The notes: generated from the sequence alone by a model not told the origin. A stretch of DNA of 64,000 bases from Corynebacterium aquatimens (GCF_030408395.1 NZ_CP046980.1:1488001-1552000), one strand, 5' to 3'. Positions 1-11,182 are shown, counted from the stretch's first letter. A program made the numbers and translations.

Positions 1-641
1 TCTGGGTCAACACCCCGGACATTCTCCAGGCCTACATTCAGACCGGGAACAAGGCAGCGTTCGCGGTGCGCGCCACGCTCGCCGCTACGTTGAGCCCGCT
101 GTGGGGCATGTACTCCGGCTTTGAGCTCTACGAGCACGAGCCCGTCACCCAGGGCAGCGAGGAGTACCTCGATAGCGAGAAGTACCAGCTGCGCCCCCGC
201 GACTTCGCGGGAGCCAAAGAGCGCGGCGAGTCGCTGGAGGACTACATCACGCTGCTCAACCGCCTGCGCCAGAACCACCCGGCGCTCCAGCAGATGCGTA
301 CGCTCCACTTCCACACGATCGACAATGACCAGCTCATCGCCTACTCCAAGGTGGATCCGGCCACGGGTGACGCGGTGCTGGTCGTGGTCAACCTCGACCC
401 CACATATCCGCAGGAAGGCTTCATCACGCTGGATATGGAGGAACTGGGCGTTGCTCCGTCGTCGTCGATAAGCGTGCGCGATGAGATCTCGGGTGAGACG
501 TACCAGTGGGGCATGCGAAACTACGTGCGCCTCGCGCCGCAAGAAAACGTTGCGCACATCTTCGCCCTGCCGGAAGTGGGCCTCAAGGAGCGCGTCAAGC
601 TTGCTTATCGACGAATGGACGACGACGAATACCGGCCGTAG
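1..641 (+). CDS. glgE: Alpha-1,4-glucan:maltose-1-phosphate maltosyltransferase, C-terminal part (5' end outside window)
   Basis: GlgE extends alpha-glucan chains with maltose-1-phosphate in the cytoplasm. The open frame starts at base 3 with no start codon in view, and about 212 C-terminal residues are present. The stretch SGFELYEHEP followed by EEYLDSEKYQLRPRDF is characteristic of GlgE (GH13 subfamily 3), and the rest is the C-terminal beta-domain. The catalytic residues lie upstream of the window. The gene ends 14 bases before glgB and shares its strand, so the two are probably co-transcribed for glycogen/capsular glucan synthesis. The C-terminal end carries two copies of the CTTATCGACG motif (463 reverse, 604 forward). 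Confidence 0.93.
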   Translation, partial: WVNTPDILQAYIQTGNKAAFAVRATLAATLSPLWGMYSGFELYEHEPVTQGSEEYLDSEKYQLRPRDFAGAKERGESLEDYITLLNRLRQNHPALQQMRTLHFHTIDNDQLIAYSKVDPATGDAVLVVVNLDPTYPQEGFITLDMEELGVAPSSSISVRDEISGETYQWGMRNYVRLAPQENVAHIFALPEVGLKERVKLAYRRMDDDEYRP

Positions 642-655
642 GTATAAAGGAGCGC

Positions 656-2848
656 ATGACCGAAGTTAACCCGCACCTACTCATCCCGGACACTGACCGC
701 GCACGCTTGGTGGAATGCAAACACCACGCGCCGCACGACTTCTACGGCTGGCACTCCACCCCGCGTGGGTCTGTGATCCGCACGCGTCAGCTTGGCGCGA
801 CCGACGTCCGGGTGTTGATCCACAACGATTCCGTGCCGATGGAGCCGATCGGCGACGACATCTGGGTGCTCGGACTCGAGGACGACTTGGCGCCGGACTA
901 CCGCCTTGAGGTGCACTACCCGGAGGGCGCGCCGGTGATCACGGCCGACGCGTACCACTTCCTGCCGACGTTGACGTCGTTTGACCTGCACCTCATCGGC
1001 GAAGGCCGCCACGAACGCCTGTGGGAAGTACTCGGCGCGAACGAGCGCACCTACTCGACGTCGATGGGCGAGGTGTCCGGCACCGCGTTTGCCGTGTGGG
1101 CGCCGAACGCGCAGGGCGTGGCTGTTGTTGGTGATTTCTGCGCGTGGAACCCGAATCAGTGGCCGATGCGCTCCCTTGGGGCGACAGGCGTGTGGGAAGT
1201 GTTCATCCCCGGTATTGGCGCGGGGATGCAGTACAAGTTCACCATCCAGGGCGCCGACGGCAGCGTGATTGATAAGGCGGACCCGCTGGCGAAGCAGACC
1301 GTTGCGCCGCCGGAAACCGTATCCGTGGTTGCTGGCGTGACCGAGTACGAGTGGTCCGACCACGAATGGATGGCCGCGCGCCCCGGCGTGGATGCGACGA
1401 ACGCGCCGATGAGCGTGTACGAGTGCCACATCGGGTCCTGGAAGGTTGGCTACGGCTACCGCGAGGTCGCCGAAGAGCTCGTGCCGTACCTGGTTGACAA
1501 CGGGTTCACGCACGTGGAATTCCTTCCGGTGGCGGAGCACCCCTTCGGCGGGTCGTGGGGCTACCAGGTCTCCGGCTACTACGCGCCTACCGCGCGCTGG
1601 GGTTCACCCGACGACCTGCGCTACCTCATCGACCGGTTGCACCAGGCGGGCATCGGCGTGATCGTCGACTGGGTCCCGGCGCACTTCCCCAAGGACGCGT
1701 GGGCGCTCGGGCGTTTCGACGGCACGGCGCTCTACGAGCACCCCGACTGGCGCCGCGGCGAACAGAAAGACTGGGGCACCTACGTCTTCGACTTCGGCCG
1801 CAACGAGGTGCGCAACTTCTTAGTTGCTAACGCGCTGTACTGGTTCGAGGAGTTCCACCTGGACGGCATCCGCGTGGACGCCGTGGCGTCGATGCTGTAC
1901 CTGGACTACTCGCGCAACCCCGGCGAGTGGATCCCCAACCAGTTTGGTGGCCGCGAGAATCTGGACGCGGTGCAGTTCCTCCAGGAGATGAACGCGACAG
2001 TCCAGCGCACCCACCCGGGCGTAGTGACGATCGCCGAGGAATCCACCGCATGGCCGGGCGTGACCGCGCAGACCGCGTCCGACGGCCTGGGCTTCTCGCT
2101 GAAGTGGAACATGGGCTGGATGAACGACACGCTGGAGTACTTCGCGCTCGATCCGGTGCACAGGTCCTACCACCACAACGAGATCACGTTCTCCCTGGTG
2201 TACGCGTTCTCGGAGAAATACGTCCTGCCGTTTAGCCACGATGAGGTCGTCCACGGCAAGGGTTCTTTGTGGGAGCGCATGCCGGGTGACTCGTGGAACA
2301 AGGCCGCCGGCGTGCGCGCCCTCTACGGCTACATGTTCTCCCACCCGGGCAAGCAGCTGATGTTCATGGGCTGCGAGTTCGGCCAGACCACCGAGTGGAA
2401 CGAGGCCGCTTCCATCAACTGGGACGACCTCGACGGCTGGGACCACGAATACCACCACGGCATCCGCCGCCTTGTCCGCGACCTCAACCTGGTCTACCGC
2501 GACAACCCAGCGCTGTTCAGCCAAGACAACACGCCCATGGGCTTCCAATGGGTCAAGGGAGACGACTCCAGCAACAACTTCCTCGCCTACGTGCGCTGGG
2601 GCGTGGACGCCACGCCGATCCTCGCCGTGATCAACCTGTCCGGCTCCCCGCTGAGTGGCTACCGCCTCGGCCTGCCCGAAGGCGGCGACTGGGAGCTTCT
2701 TATCAACACCGACGCCGACGTCTACGGCGGCGCCGGCAACGACCTTGCCCAGCGCGTCACCGCGTCCGACGAGGGCCACGACAGCTTCGAGCACTCCATC
2801 ACCCTGGACATCCCGGCGATGAGCGTGCAGTACTACGTCAAGCGCTAG
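656..2848 (+). CDS. glgB: 1,4-alpha-glucan branching enzyme
   Basis: GlgB introduces alpha-1,6 branches into alpha-glucan. The product is 730 aa, normal for actinobacterial GlgB. It has an N-terminal beta-sandwich (CBM48-like, about residues 20-220), a central GH13 barrel and a C-terminal beta-domain. The predicted catalytic residues are visible: Asp408 in GIRVDAV, Glu461 in TIAEEST and Asp529 in FSHDEVVHGKGS. The open frame extends upstream to 506, but that part overlaps glgE. The ATG at 656 has an AAAGGAG ribosome site 4-11 bases upstream and gives the expected MTEVNPHL start. It follows glgE by 14 bases (likely operon). Confidence 0.96.
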   Translation: MTEVNPHLLIPDTDRARLVECKHHAPHDFYGWHSTPRGSVIRTRQLGATDVRVLIHNDSVPMEPIGDDIWVLGLEDDLAPDYRLEVHYPEGAPVITADAYHFLPTLTSFDLHLIGEGRHERLWEVLGANERTYSTSMGEVSGTAFAVWAPNAQGVAVVGDFCAWNPNQWPMRSLGATGVWEVFIPGIGAGMQYKFTIQGADGSVIDKADPLAKQTVAPPETVSVVAGVTEYEWSDHEWMAARPGVDATNAPMSVYECHIGSWKVGYGYREVAEELVPYLVDNGFTHVEFLPVAEHPFGGSWGYQVSGYYAPTARWGSPDDLRYLIDRLHQAGIGVIVDWVPAHFPKDAWALGRFDGTALYEHPDWRRGEQKDWGTYVFDFGRNEVRNFLVANALYWFEEFHLDGIRVDAVASMLYLDYSRNPGEWIPNQFGGRENLDAVQFLQEMNATVQRTHPGVVTIAEESTAWPGVTAQTASDGLGFSLKWNMGWMNDTLEYFALDPVHRSYHHNEITFSLVYAFSEKYVLPFSHDEVVHGKGSLWERMPGDSWNKAAGVRALYGYMFSHPGKQLMFMGCEFGQTTEWNEAASINWDDLDGWDHEYHHGIRRLVRDLNLVYRDNPALFSQDNTPMGFQWVKGDDSSNNFLAYVRWGVDATPILAVINLSGSPLSGYRLGLPEGGDWELLINTDADVYGGAGNDLAQRVTASDEGHDSFEHSITLDIPAMSVQYYVKR

Positions 2849-2888
2849 CCCCGCGAGCCCGCGCCCCGCGAGCCCGCGCCCCGCGAGG
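2849..2888. repeat. 15-bp GC-only tandem repeat after glgB
   Basis: The unit CCCCGCGAGCCCGCG starts directly after the glgB stop codon and is repeated about 2.6 times (2849, 2864, 2879). It is followed by overlapping GCGGCCGC-type palindromes up to about 2910. The stretch is nearly all G and C and should form strong secondary structure. There is no U-tract, so it is not a clear intrinsic terminator. Confidence 0.8.
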
Positions 2889-3194
2889 CGGCCGCGCGGC
2901 CGCGGCCGCGACCGGGCAGCGCGGCCTGCAAGTTTGAGCCCCGCGGTACCCCCCTACCGCCGGGCGCTGCGGCGGTGTGGGTGTTGGCGATGTTCCTACT
3001 GTCCGCGACTTTCTTTTCGCTTTTCCACATTCCGAACATTTTCGCTGCTGGCGGAGCTGACCCACGATTGGCGCGCTACCGTGTGCGGGAGGCGGACTTA
3101 GCACAATCGCCTATCGACGACCACCCCTAAACGCACACCATAGTGTACAGAAAGGCCTTTACACTGGCGTTTTGCAGGTTCTAGCGTTGGGGCT
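2849..3194. other. Intergenic region between glgB and the DUF222/HNH gene
   Basis: 346 bases without a supported gene. The first 60 bases are the GC repeat. The middle has pyrimidine-rich patches. The last 90 bases contain a near-copy of the window-wide motif (CTATCGACG at about 3111) and an interrupted inverted repeat AGTGTA...TACACT around AAAGGCCTTT (about 3140-3165), which could belong to the promoter of the downstream gene. I see no convincing -35/-10 pair. Confidence 0.5.
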
Positions 3195-4328
3195 ATGAAC
3201 ACTTTTAGAACATTAATTGGCGCTTTGTCGCACGCGGCGGTGGATGCACTCGCCGACTTCGACAGGGAGGCCGCGCTGAGCGCCGGAATTGACCCCGCGC
3301 GGGTGAGAGCGTGGTCCAAAATCCATGAGGCGTATTACGGACCAACGACGTCGCGACAGAAACAGCGACTCGCATTAGAACAAGCGCAGCGGGCAGGGAT
3401 GTCTTTGGACCAACTGGCGCTCATCGAGCGGCGCGTGGCCAAATTCGCCTCCGCGCGCACCCGCAACAAGATGCGCGTGGCCCTTTTGGCCGTGCGGGGG
3501 AATTACAAAACGCTGGAAAAAGCCGCGAAGGAACTCGCTCCCCAGCCCACAAAGCCCGCCCGGAAACAAGTCACGTTCAGCCCGTCGAAGAACGGCACCC
3601 GCACGATGACCGTCACCGCCGACGAGCGCGACCTCGCCGATTTCGAACACTTCCTAAGTCAGGATCTCGATCCCTCGCACCCCGCCGCGCCCCAGTTGCT
3701 TAAGCGGTTCCTCGCGTTCATGCGCGGCAACCCAGCGAGCGACCCCGGCGGCCCAAGCGACTCCAGCCCCGGCGTACCGTACGCAGTCCCCCGGCCACTT
3801 CTTCTCCTCCCGCTGCCGGACTGGGTCAGCATCATCAACGGTGAGGGCGACGAGATCGAACTCTCCCTCACCGACGGCACCAATATGACGGGTGCGGAGT
3901 TCCTGAATGGTTACTTTGGAACCGTCGATAATGGGCTCGAAGCTGCGGTGTTCCACCCAGAGCACGGCGCGGTCAACTTGTACCGCACGCAGCGTCTGGC
4001 TAACGCCAAGCAACGAATTCTCGCGCGGGCTTCGATGCCTGTGTGTCCGGTTCCCGGCTGCCGTCGCGGCGCTGACTCGTGCGAGATCCACCACATCAAA
4101 CCGTGGGCCAAGGGTGGCGCGACGAACATAAGCAACCTCGCCCCGCTTTGTCGCTACCACAATCGCGTCAACGACGATGATCCCGCGCGGCGCAAGCGCG
4201 GCCACATCCGCATGCGGCGCGGAACCCCGGTCTGGGTCTCGCCGCGCGGATACGCGGTCCCAAATCCACACCACAATTACAAGTACGCGGCGATGCTCTC
4301 TCTTTACGGCAGGCGGCAGCCCGTTTAG
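3195..4328 (+). CDS. DUF222 / HNH endonuclease domain protein (13E12-repeat-like family)
   Basis: 377 aa. The N-terminal two thirds resemble the DUF222 region of the actinobacterial 13E12 family. The C-terminus (about residues 280-325) has a complete HNH signature: CPVPGC, CEIHHIKPWAKGG, then NLAPLCRYHN. These are the paired cysteines, the HH catalytic pair and the final H/N expected of a metal-dependent nuclease. The ATG at 3195 has only a weak GGGG upstream. The family is present in many copies in Corynebacteriales genomes and its role is unresolved. It stands alone between glgB and a minus-strand cluster. Nuclease activity is inferred from the motif only. Confidence 0.88.
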   Translation: MNTFRTLIGALSHAAVDALADFDREAALSAGIDPARVRAWSKIHEAYYGPTTSRQKQRLALEQAQRAGMSLDQLALIERRVAKFASARTRNKMRVALLAVRGNYKTLEKAAKELAPQPTKPARKQVTFSPSKNGTRTMTVTADERDLADFEHFLSQDLDPSHPAAPQLLKRFLAFMRGNPASDPGGPSDSSPGVPYAVPRPLLLLPLPDWVSIINGEGDEIELSLTDGTNMTGAEFLNGYFGTVDNGLEAAVFHPEHGAVNLYRTQRLANAKQRILARASMPVCPVPGCRRGADSCEIHHIKPWAKGGATNISNLAPLCRYHNRVNDDDPARRKRGHIRMRRGTPVWVSPRGYAVPNPHHNYKYAAMLSLYGRRQPV

Positions 4329-4354
4329 CGGTTGGGTCTCGCCGCGGCCCGGGG

Positions 4355-4660
4355 CTACAGCGCGTCGAGTTCGCGCTCGAGGCTTTCCACCTTCGACGCG
4401 ATCTGCCCCGTGTAGCCGGGACGAATGTCCGCTTTGATCACCAGCGACACCCGGGGCGACGCCTCAGCGACGGCCTCGGTTGCGCGTTTCACCACGTCCA
4501 TGACCTCGTCCCACTCCCCTTCGACCAACGTGAACATCGCGTTGGTCTCATTCGGCAGCCCAGATTCGCGCACGACCTTCACGGCGCGCGCAACGGCCGC
4601 AGCCATTTCTGCGGTGGCATCGGGAGTCTCAGTCGGGGCAACAGAAAATGCAAGGATCAT
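4355..4660 (-). CDS. MTH1187/YkoF-family thiamine-binding-like protein
   Basis: 101 aa. The start MILAFSVAPTET, the region with glutamate before the invariant small turn (PNETNAMFTLVEGEWDEV) and the C-terminal SLVIKADIRPGYTGQI match the small ferredoxin-fold DUF77/MTH1187 family. Members bind thiamine or related ligands and form tetramers; the physiological role here is unknown. A longer open frame reaches 4720 but overlaps the upstream gene, so the ATG at 4660 is preferred; its ribosome site is weak. The gap to the upstream gene is only 10 bases and contains a CTTATCGACG copy. Confidence 0.82.
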   Translation of the reverse strand: MILAFSVAPTETPDATAEMAAAVARAVKVVRESGLPNETNAMFTLVEGEWDEVMDVVKRATEAVAEASPRVSLVIKADIRPGYTGQIASKVESLERELDAL

Positions 4661-4670
4661 GCACTCAAGC

Positions 4671-4964
4671 TTATCGACGATCCCAGCAATGCCTATGCCA
4701 GTGTCTCCGATCGTCGGCACGCCCGCCGGTATCGCGCGGCCACGCGACGACGTGCGCTACCCCCGGCGGAATGTTCTGGTTGCACCCTGGGCATACATAG
4801 AACTTCGTCGCTGAGGCCGATCCCATTTGGCGCACGAGGTACGACTCCCCGTGGGTCCAGCTCGGTCCCGGTTCTTCGCGGGTGCCCCAGTAGGCTCCGC
4901 CGTCGCGGGGCAATCCGCGGTCCGGGAGATACGAGCCTGAGTGGCGACGATTTCTACGCGGCAT
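4671..4964 (-). CDS. Small zinc-ribbon-like protein (conserved actinobacterial hypothetical)
   Basis: 97 aa. The middle has CPGCNQNIPPGVAHVVAWP and the end RRHWHRHCW, so a CxxC pair is followed by a histidine/cysteine cluster, as in a zinc-binding HNH-like or zinc-ribbon fold. I recall similar short proteins in other actinobacteria, often labelled ATP/GTP-binding although no nucleotide-binding motif is visible here. The ATG at 4964 is used. The stop TAA overlaps a CTTATCGACG copy, and the next gene starts 10 bases later, so the two are probably co-transcribed. Function unknown. Confidence 0.75.
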   Translation of the reverse strand: MPRRNRRHSGSYLPDRGLPRDGGAYWGTREEPGPSWTHGESYLVRQMGSASATKFYVCPGCNQNIPPGVAHVVAWPRDTGGRADDRRHWHRHCWDRR

Positions 4965-5032
4965 GGTTGTAGCTTAGATGCGCGGCGGCGCCCCGTGCGA
5001 ACCCGCGGCGGCGCCGCACTTCTTCTGTCGTT

Positions 5033-5725
5033 TTAGAACAAGCGGAGTTCGTTGGATTCGATGCCGCGGAGCTCGTCGTAATCAAGCGTGACGCACTCGA
5101 TGCCGCGGTCCTTTGCCAGCGTGCGAGCTTGGGGCTTAATCTCCTGAGCGGCGAACACGCCACGGACGGGCTTGAGCAGTTCGTCGCGGTTAAGCATCTC
5201 GACGTAGCGTGTCAGCTGCTCCACGCCGTCTATTCCGCCGCGGCGCTTCACCTCGATCGCGACCGCCAGGCCATTCTGGTCGCGCGCCATGATGTCCACT
5301 GGCCCCAACGGTGTGGGGTATTCGCGGCGGACGAGGGTGTAGCCGTCGCCAAGCGTTGCGATGTGCTCCGCCAACAGCTCCTGCAAGTGCGACTCCACAC
5401 CATCCTTCACGAGGCCGGGATCAACGCCAAGGTCGTGGGACGAATCGTGGTGGATTTCCTCGATGGTTATCCGGAGCTGCTCGCCCTTCGGGTTCTCGAC
5501 GATCCACAGGCCCACACCAGTGTCCTCACCGTCGATGTCCTGGATGGTCTCCTCCACGATCGTGCACGGCGGCGTCATCCAGTTCAGCGGCTTGTACGCG
5601 CGGTCATCAGCGTGGACAGACACCGACCCATCGGCCTTGACCAAAATCAGCCGGTCAGCCATAGGAAGGTGGGCATCTAAACGCCCCACATAATCGACGG
5701 AGCAACGGGCGATGACTAGGCGCAT
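5033..5725 (-). CDS. nucS: Endonuclease NucS (mismatch-specific)
   Basis: 230 aa. NucS cuts both strands at mismatches and carries out non-canonical mismatch repair in actinobacteria that lack MutS/MutL. The start [16 protein letters not shown] is typical. The catalytic region has the RecB-like nuclease signature: Asp in GPVDIMARD and Glu-x-Lys in AIEVKRRGG. The extreme C-terminus is ESNELRLF, resembling the beta-clamp-interacting tail (LxLF) of this family. A TTG at 5734 would add three residues; the ATG at 5725 is preferred. Confidence 0.94.
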   Translation of the reverse strand: MRLVIARCSVDYVGRLDAHLPMADRLILVKADGSVSVHADDRAYKPLNWMTPPCTIVEETIQDIDGEDTGVGLWIVENPKGEQLRITIEEIHHDSSHDLGVDPGLVKDGVESHLQELLAEHIATLGDGYTLVRREYPTPLGPVDIMARDQNGLAVAIEVKRRGGIDGVEQLTRYVEMLNRDELLKPVRGVFAAQEIKPQARTLAKDRGIECVTLDYDELRGIESNELRLF

Positions 5726-5808
5726 GGGGGCCAAGCCTAGTTCACGTCGCGGCCGAGCAGGAAGTCAGCGCCGCGGCCGCTGGCCAGACGGGCCGCACGG
5801 GCCGCACC

Positions 5809-6306
5809 TTAGCGCGGCGAACGAAGCGCCCGCTGGTGCAGCACGTTCATGTCAGTGCGCACCTGGCGGTGATCGGGTGAAGACTCAATCCACGACACCA
5901 ACGCCATCGCCGCGTGATGATCGGCGCCGAATTCGAAGCGGAGGCGGTCGTCGGCGCCGCCGCGATTGTCGGCAGCAGTTGGCGCGGCGCACGACAGCTC
6001 GAGGATCGCCCCGGTCTCGGGCATGATCGCCCGCTCGTCGGGGCTGAGATCGCGCTTGCCTTCAAACGTCAGCTGGTTGCGCGCAAGAACGATGTCTGGG
6101 CCAAACGAAAAGGACCGCAGCTTAAAAAAGCGGATGCAGTCCTGGTCATATGTGAGAATTCCGTGGCGCCAGCCATGGACGCCGTCGGCAGGCATGGTGC
6201 GCATGAGCACCTGCGTGCCCTTGTTGCGCAGCGTCACAAACCGCCACGCAGCCCCAGTTAGCAGCACGACCGCGATAGCGATGGCCGCGAGAACGAAGAG
6301 CTTCAT
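5809..6306 (-). CDS. DUF2550 membrane-anchored protein
   Basis: 165 aa with one N-terminal membrane segment (about residues 2-22, FVLAAIAIAVVLLTGAAW) and a soluble domain with WRHGILTYDQDCIRFFKLRS. This is the DUF2550 family, conserved immediately downstream of atpC in Corynebacteriales (Rv1312 in M. tuberculosis, from memory). It is on the same strand as atpC but separated by about 156 bases that include a terminator hairpin, so expression may be partly independent. Function unknown. Confidence 0.85.
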   Translation of the reverse strand: MKLFVLAAIAIAVVLLTGAAWRFVTLRNKGTQVLMRTMPADGVHGWRHGILTYDQDCIRFFKLRSFSFGPDIVLARNQLTFEGKRDLSPDERAIMPETGAILELSCAAPTAADNRGGADDRLRFEFGADHHAAMALVSWIESSPDHRQVRTDMNVLHQRALRSPR

Positions 6307-6368
6307 GGTCTTTCAGCCTAGTCCGATCCCTCACGGCCTTCTATCAGCCTTAAGTAGGACAAACGAAA

Positions 6369-6391
6369 GCCCCAGCCGGTATAGCTGGGGC
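6369..6391 (-). terminator. Intrinsic terminator of the atp operon
   Basis: Perfect 8-bp stem GCCCCAGC / GCTGGGGC around a 7-base loop, followed on the minus strand by TTTCGTTTG. It lies about 70 bases downstream of the atpC stop and ahead of the DUF2550 gene. Confidence 0.75.
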
Positions 6392-6416
6392 ACTTCGCTT
6401 ATCGACGGCGGATTCC

Positions 6417-6466
6417 CACCGCCGCGGCGGTTATGTGCCGCCGCGGTTATGTACCGCCGCGGTTAT
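6417..6466. repeat. Three 16-bp tandem repeats spanning the atpC stop codon
   Basis: The unit CCGCCGCGGTTATGT is repeated with 16-bp spacing. Read on the minus strand, each unit contains a TAA; the first is the atpC stop at 6463-6465. The array looks like a local duplication of the end of atpC. It supplies back-up stop-like triplets in a G+C-rich tail before the terminator. Confidence 0.7.
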
Positions 6467-6831
6467 TTGCCGCTTCGGCGCAACGCCGCGAGTTCGGCCT
6501 CGCTGCGTGCACGTTGCGTTGGGTCCTCGCTCTCGCGCTCGGATTCGGCAGCGTTCGAGTCAACTTCGTCGGCTAACACTGCGTAGTCTGCCAGCACAGT
6601 CACCTTGTTGCCGGCGACGGCAAGGAAGCCGCCCTGGACCGCAGCGACGATCTTGTCGCCATCAACGGGAGTGATGGTGACAACACCGTTCTGCTTGAGT
6701 TGACCCAGGAATGGCTCGTGACCAGCCAGGACACCGATCTCACCCTCCGTGGTCTGGGCGGTAACGATGTTCGCTTCGCCCTTCCACAGCAAGCGGTCGA
6801 CAGAGACCAATTGAGCGGTGATTTCAGCCAT
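6463..6831 (-). CDS. atpC: F1Fo ATP synthase subunit epsilon
   Basis: 122 aa. The start [20 protein letters not shown] and the block [19 protein letters not shown] identify the epsilon subunit beta-sandwich that sits on the central stalk and regulates rotation. The C-terminal helical part is short and highly charged, as in actinobacterial epsilon. It begins 9 bases after atpD and is the last gene before the operon terminator. Confidence 0.96.
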   Translation of the reverse strand: MAEITAQLVSVDRLLWKGEANIVTAQTTEGEIGVLAGHEPFLGQLKQNGVVTITPVDGDKIVAAVQGGFLAVAGNKVTVLADYAVLADEVDSNAAESERESEDPTQRARSEAELAALRRSGK

Positions 6832-6840
6832 GGCGGCCTC

Positions 6841-8355
<1,515 letters not shown>

Positions 8356-9330
8356 TTAGTCGCTTTCTCCGCTACCGGACAACGCACCAGCGCCGCCGAT
8401 AATCTCTGTGATTTCTTGGGTAATTTTCGCCTGACGCAGCTGGTTAGCCTCACGCGAAAGATCGTTGGCCAGCTCGGTCGCGTTGTCTGTCGCGTTCTTC
8501 ATCGCGGTACGACGCGCAGCGGACTCCGCCGCGGACGCCTCGAGGAAGATCGAGTACAGCATCCTGGACACGTACGCTGGCAGCAGCTCGTCCATGAGGG
8601 TTTCCGGGTCCGGCTCGAATTCCATGTCTGGCTTCACGTCACCGGACGTGGTCAGCAGGTCTTCTTGCTCGAATTCGTATTCCTCAATGACCGGCTCGAT
8701 CGGCAGCAGCTGGAATGCTGTGGCCTCCTGAGACAGCATCGAGACGAACTTGGTGTAGACCACGTGCACCTGGTCGAACCCGCGGACGGATTCGCCTTCG
8801 GCGCCGCGTAGGCCTTCACGCCAATCGACGGTTCCCTCGGAGCTCGCAGCAAACCCGCGGATCATGTGGTGGCGCACGTCGTGCGTCTTGTCCCAATCCG
8901 GGTCCTGGGACCATCCGGTCCACGCGCCTGCGATCTCCTGGTCGCGGAAGTCGAAGTGGGTGACGCCCTTGCCGCCGGTGACGTAGCGGACTACGTCGTA
9001 CCCAGCTTGGTTGAGCATCGCCTCGAGTTCCGCGGTCTTCTTCAACACGTTGTGGTTGTAGCCACCTGCCATACCACGGTCCGAGGTGACCACCAGCACG
9101 GCGGCAACTTTGCCGTTTTCGCGCTCGTGGAGCATCGGGTGGGACAAGTTGCTCGCAGCCAACAGCCGCTCCATGACGTCGTGCATCTCCGTGGCGTACG
9201 GCTGTGCCGCTTCCACGCGCTGCTGGGCCTTGGTGATTCGCGAGGTCGCGATCAGCTCCTGGGCCTTGGTAATTTTCTTCGTTGAGTTGACGGACCTGAT
9301 GCGGTCACGCAATTCGCGAAGTGTTGCCAT
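8356..9330 (-). CDS. atpG: F1Fo ATP synthase subunit gamma
   Basis: 324 aa. Central rotor shaft. The N-terminal ATLRELRDRIRSVNSTKKITKAQELIATSRI and the C-terminal MKNATDNATELANDLSREANQLRQAKITQEITEI are the two coiled-coil helices of gamma. The ATG at 9330 has a strong GGGAGGAG ribosome site. As in other Corynebacteriales, the protein is longer than E. coli gamma (about 287 aa) because of acidic insertions around residues 220-250. A 129-base gap separates it from atpA. Confidence 0.97.
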   Translation of the reverse strand: MATLRELRDRIRSVNSTKKITKAQELIATSRITKAQQRVEAAQPYATEMHDVMERLLAASNLSHPMLHERENGKVAAVLVVTSDRGMAGGYNHNVLKKTAELEAMLNQAGYDVVRYVTGGKGVTHFDFRDQEIAGAWTGWSQDPDWDKTHDVRHHMIRGFAASSEGTVDWREGLRGAEGESVRGFDQVHVVYTKFVSMLSQEATAFQLLPIEPVIEEYEFEQEDLLTTSGDVKPDMEFEPDPETLMDELLPAYVSRMLYSIFLEASAAESAARRTAMKNATDNATELANDLSREANQLRQAKITQEITEIIGGAGALSGSGESD

Positions 9331-9459
9331 GGTTTACTCTCCTCCCTTCCTTATAAGTCGGTTGTAGTTTCGGTAGCTAGTTTCTCTGGCGCACGAGCAC
9401 GCTTGACGACGGATCGTTGCCGCCGATCCCGCATTGCCCGTGAACAGTGCCATGTGAAA

Positions 9460-11109
9460 CTAGTTGTCCTTCTTGGCCGACTTGCGGGAAACGGTGAGAC
9501 GGTGCTTGTCTACCTGGGATTCGTCGAGAGCCTTGGCCTCCGGCTCGCGGACCGTGTGGTCGGAGTCGGTGGTCTGGAACGTCTGGGCAAAGCGCTCGTT
9601 GACGGCCTTGAGGGTCTCCTTGGACTCTTCGGAAAGCGCAGCGCCGCCGTCGATCTGCTCGTAGACCTCGGGGGCCTCGGCGCGGATCGTCTCGTGCAGC
9701 TCAGCCTCGTAACGGCGAACGTCCTCGACGGGAACGGGGTCGAATGCGCCCTCGTTAGCGAGGTAGATGGAGATGATCTGGAACTCCACCGGCTGCGGCG
9801 AGTTTTCCTGCTGCTTCAGCAGCTCAACCAGGCGCTGGCCACGCTCAAGCTGCTTCTTCGATGCGTCGTCCAGATCGGACGCGAACGCTGCGAAGGACTC
9901 CAGGTCGCGGTATGCGGCCAGGTCCAGACGCAGGTTACCCGCGACCTTCTTCATGCCCTTGGTCTGTGCGGCACCACCAACACGGGAGACGGAGATACCA
10001 ACGTCGATAGCCGGGCGGACACCCTGGTTGAACAGGTCGGACTGGAGGAAGCACTGGCCGTCCGTAATAGAAATCACGTTGGTCGGAATGAAGGCGGAGA
10101 CGTCGTTCGCCTTCGTCTCAATGATCGGCAGTGCGGTGAGCGAACCGGCGCCCAGCTCGTCGTTAAGCTTGGCGGCGCGCTCAAGCAGACGGGAGTGCAG
10201 GTAGAACACGTCACCGGGGTATGCCTCGCGGCCCGGCGGGCGGCGCAGCAGCAGCGAGATCGCACGGTAGGCCTCAGCCTGCTTGGTCAGGTCATCGTAG
10301 ATAACCAGAACGTGCTTGTTCTGGTACATCCAGTGCTGGCCAAGCGCTGCACCGGTGAACGGTGCCAGCCACTTGAAGCCTGCGGAGTCGGATGCCGGAG
10401 CAGCCACGATGGTGGTGTACTCCAGGGCGCCGTTCTCCTCGAGGGTCTGGCGCACACCAGCGATGGTGGAGCCCTTCTGGCCGATTGCCACGTAGATGCA
10501 TCGCACCTGCTTGGTCTCGTCGCCGGACTCCCATGCTGCCTTCTGGTTCAGGATGGTGTCGATGCAGACCGCGGTCTTACCGGTCTTACGGTCACCAATG
10601 ATCAGCTGACGCTGGCCGCGACCGATCGGGGTCATGGCGTCAATAGCCTTGATACCCGTCGCCATCGGCTCCTCGACCGGCTGGCGGTCGAGAACGCCTG
10701 CTGCCTGGAGCTCCAGGGCGCGCTCTTCATCTGACTCGATCGGGCCAAGGCCGTCGATCGGCTGGCCCAGTGGGTTGATCACGCGGCCGAGGAAGTCATC
10801 CCCAACCGGCACGGACAGGACTTCGCCTGTCCTCTTGACTTGGTCACCCTCGGTGAGGGTCTCAAAGTTACCCAGGACCACCACACCGACAGAGTCGGTG
10901 TCTAGGTTCTGGGCGACGCCGATGACGCCGTTCGGGAACTCAAGCAGCTCGTTGGTCATGCAACCCGGCAGCCCAGAAACCTGGGCAATACCGTCTGCAG
11001 CCGACGTCACCACGCCGACCTCCTCACGGGAGGCCTCCGCGGAGTAGCTCGAGGTGTAGTTCGCTATCGCGCTACGGATCTCATCGGAGGAGATCGTCAG
11101 CTCCGCCAT
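9460..11109 (-). CDS. atpA: F1Fo ATP synthase subunit alpha
   Basis: 549 aa from the ATG at 11109 ([15 protein letters not shown]), which has AGGAAGAAC just upstream. The open frame extends to 11169, but that would add 20 non-conserved residues. The nucleotide-binding P-loop is in [12 protein letters not shown], and SISDGQCFL-type and [17 protein letters not shown] signatures are present. A C-terminal extension of about 30 residues is rich in charged residues (SRKSAKKDN end). Non-catalytic nucleotide-binding partner of beta in F1. Confidence 0.97.
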   Translation of the reverse strand: MAELTISSDEIRSAIANYTSSYSAEASREEVGVVTSAADGIAQVSGLPGCMTNELLEFPNGVIGVAQNLDTDSVGVVVLGNFETLTEGDQVKRTGEVLSVPVGDDFLGRVINPLGQPIDGLGPIESDEERALELQAAGVLDRQPVEEPMATGIKAIDAMTPIGRGQRQLIIGDRKTGKTAVCIDTILNQKAAWESGDETKQVRCIYVAIGQKGSTIAGVRQTLEENGALEYTTIVAAPASDSAGFKWLAPFTGAALGQHWMYQNKHVLVIYDDLTKQAEAYRAISLLLRRPPGREAYPGDVFYLHSRLLERAAKLNDELGAGSLTALPIIETKANDVSAFIPTNVISITDGQCFLQSDLFNQGVRPAIDVGISVSRVGGAAQTKGMKKVAGNLRLDLAAYRDLESFAAFASDLDDASKKQLERGQRLVELLKQQENSPQPVEFQIISIYLANEGAFDPVPVEDVRRYEAELHETIRAEAPEVYEQIDGGAALSEESKETLKAVNERFAQTFQTTDSDHTVREPEAKALDESQVDKHRLTVSRKSAKKDN

Positions 11110-11182
11110 GTTCTTCCTGCTCTCGGTAGTTTCTTCCAGCATTGTGTTCAATATGTTCTTCTCGGTCACTTCTTAAAAAAAG

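Noticed and set aside
9403..10734. 443-aa open frame opposite atpA
   Set aside because: Antisense shadow caused by strong codon bias in atpA.
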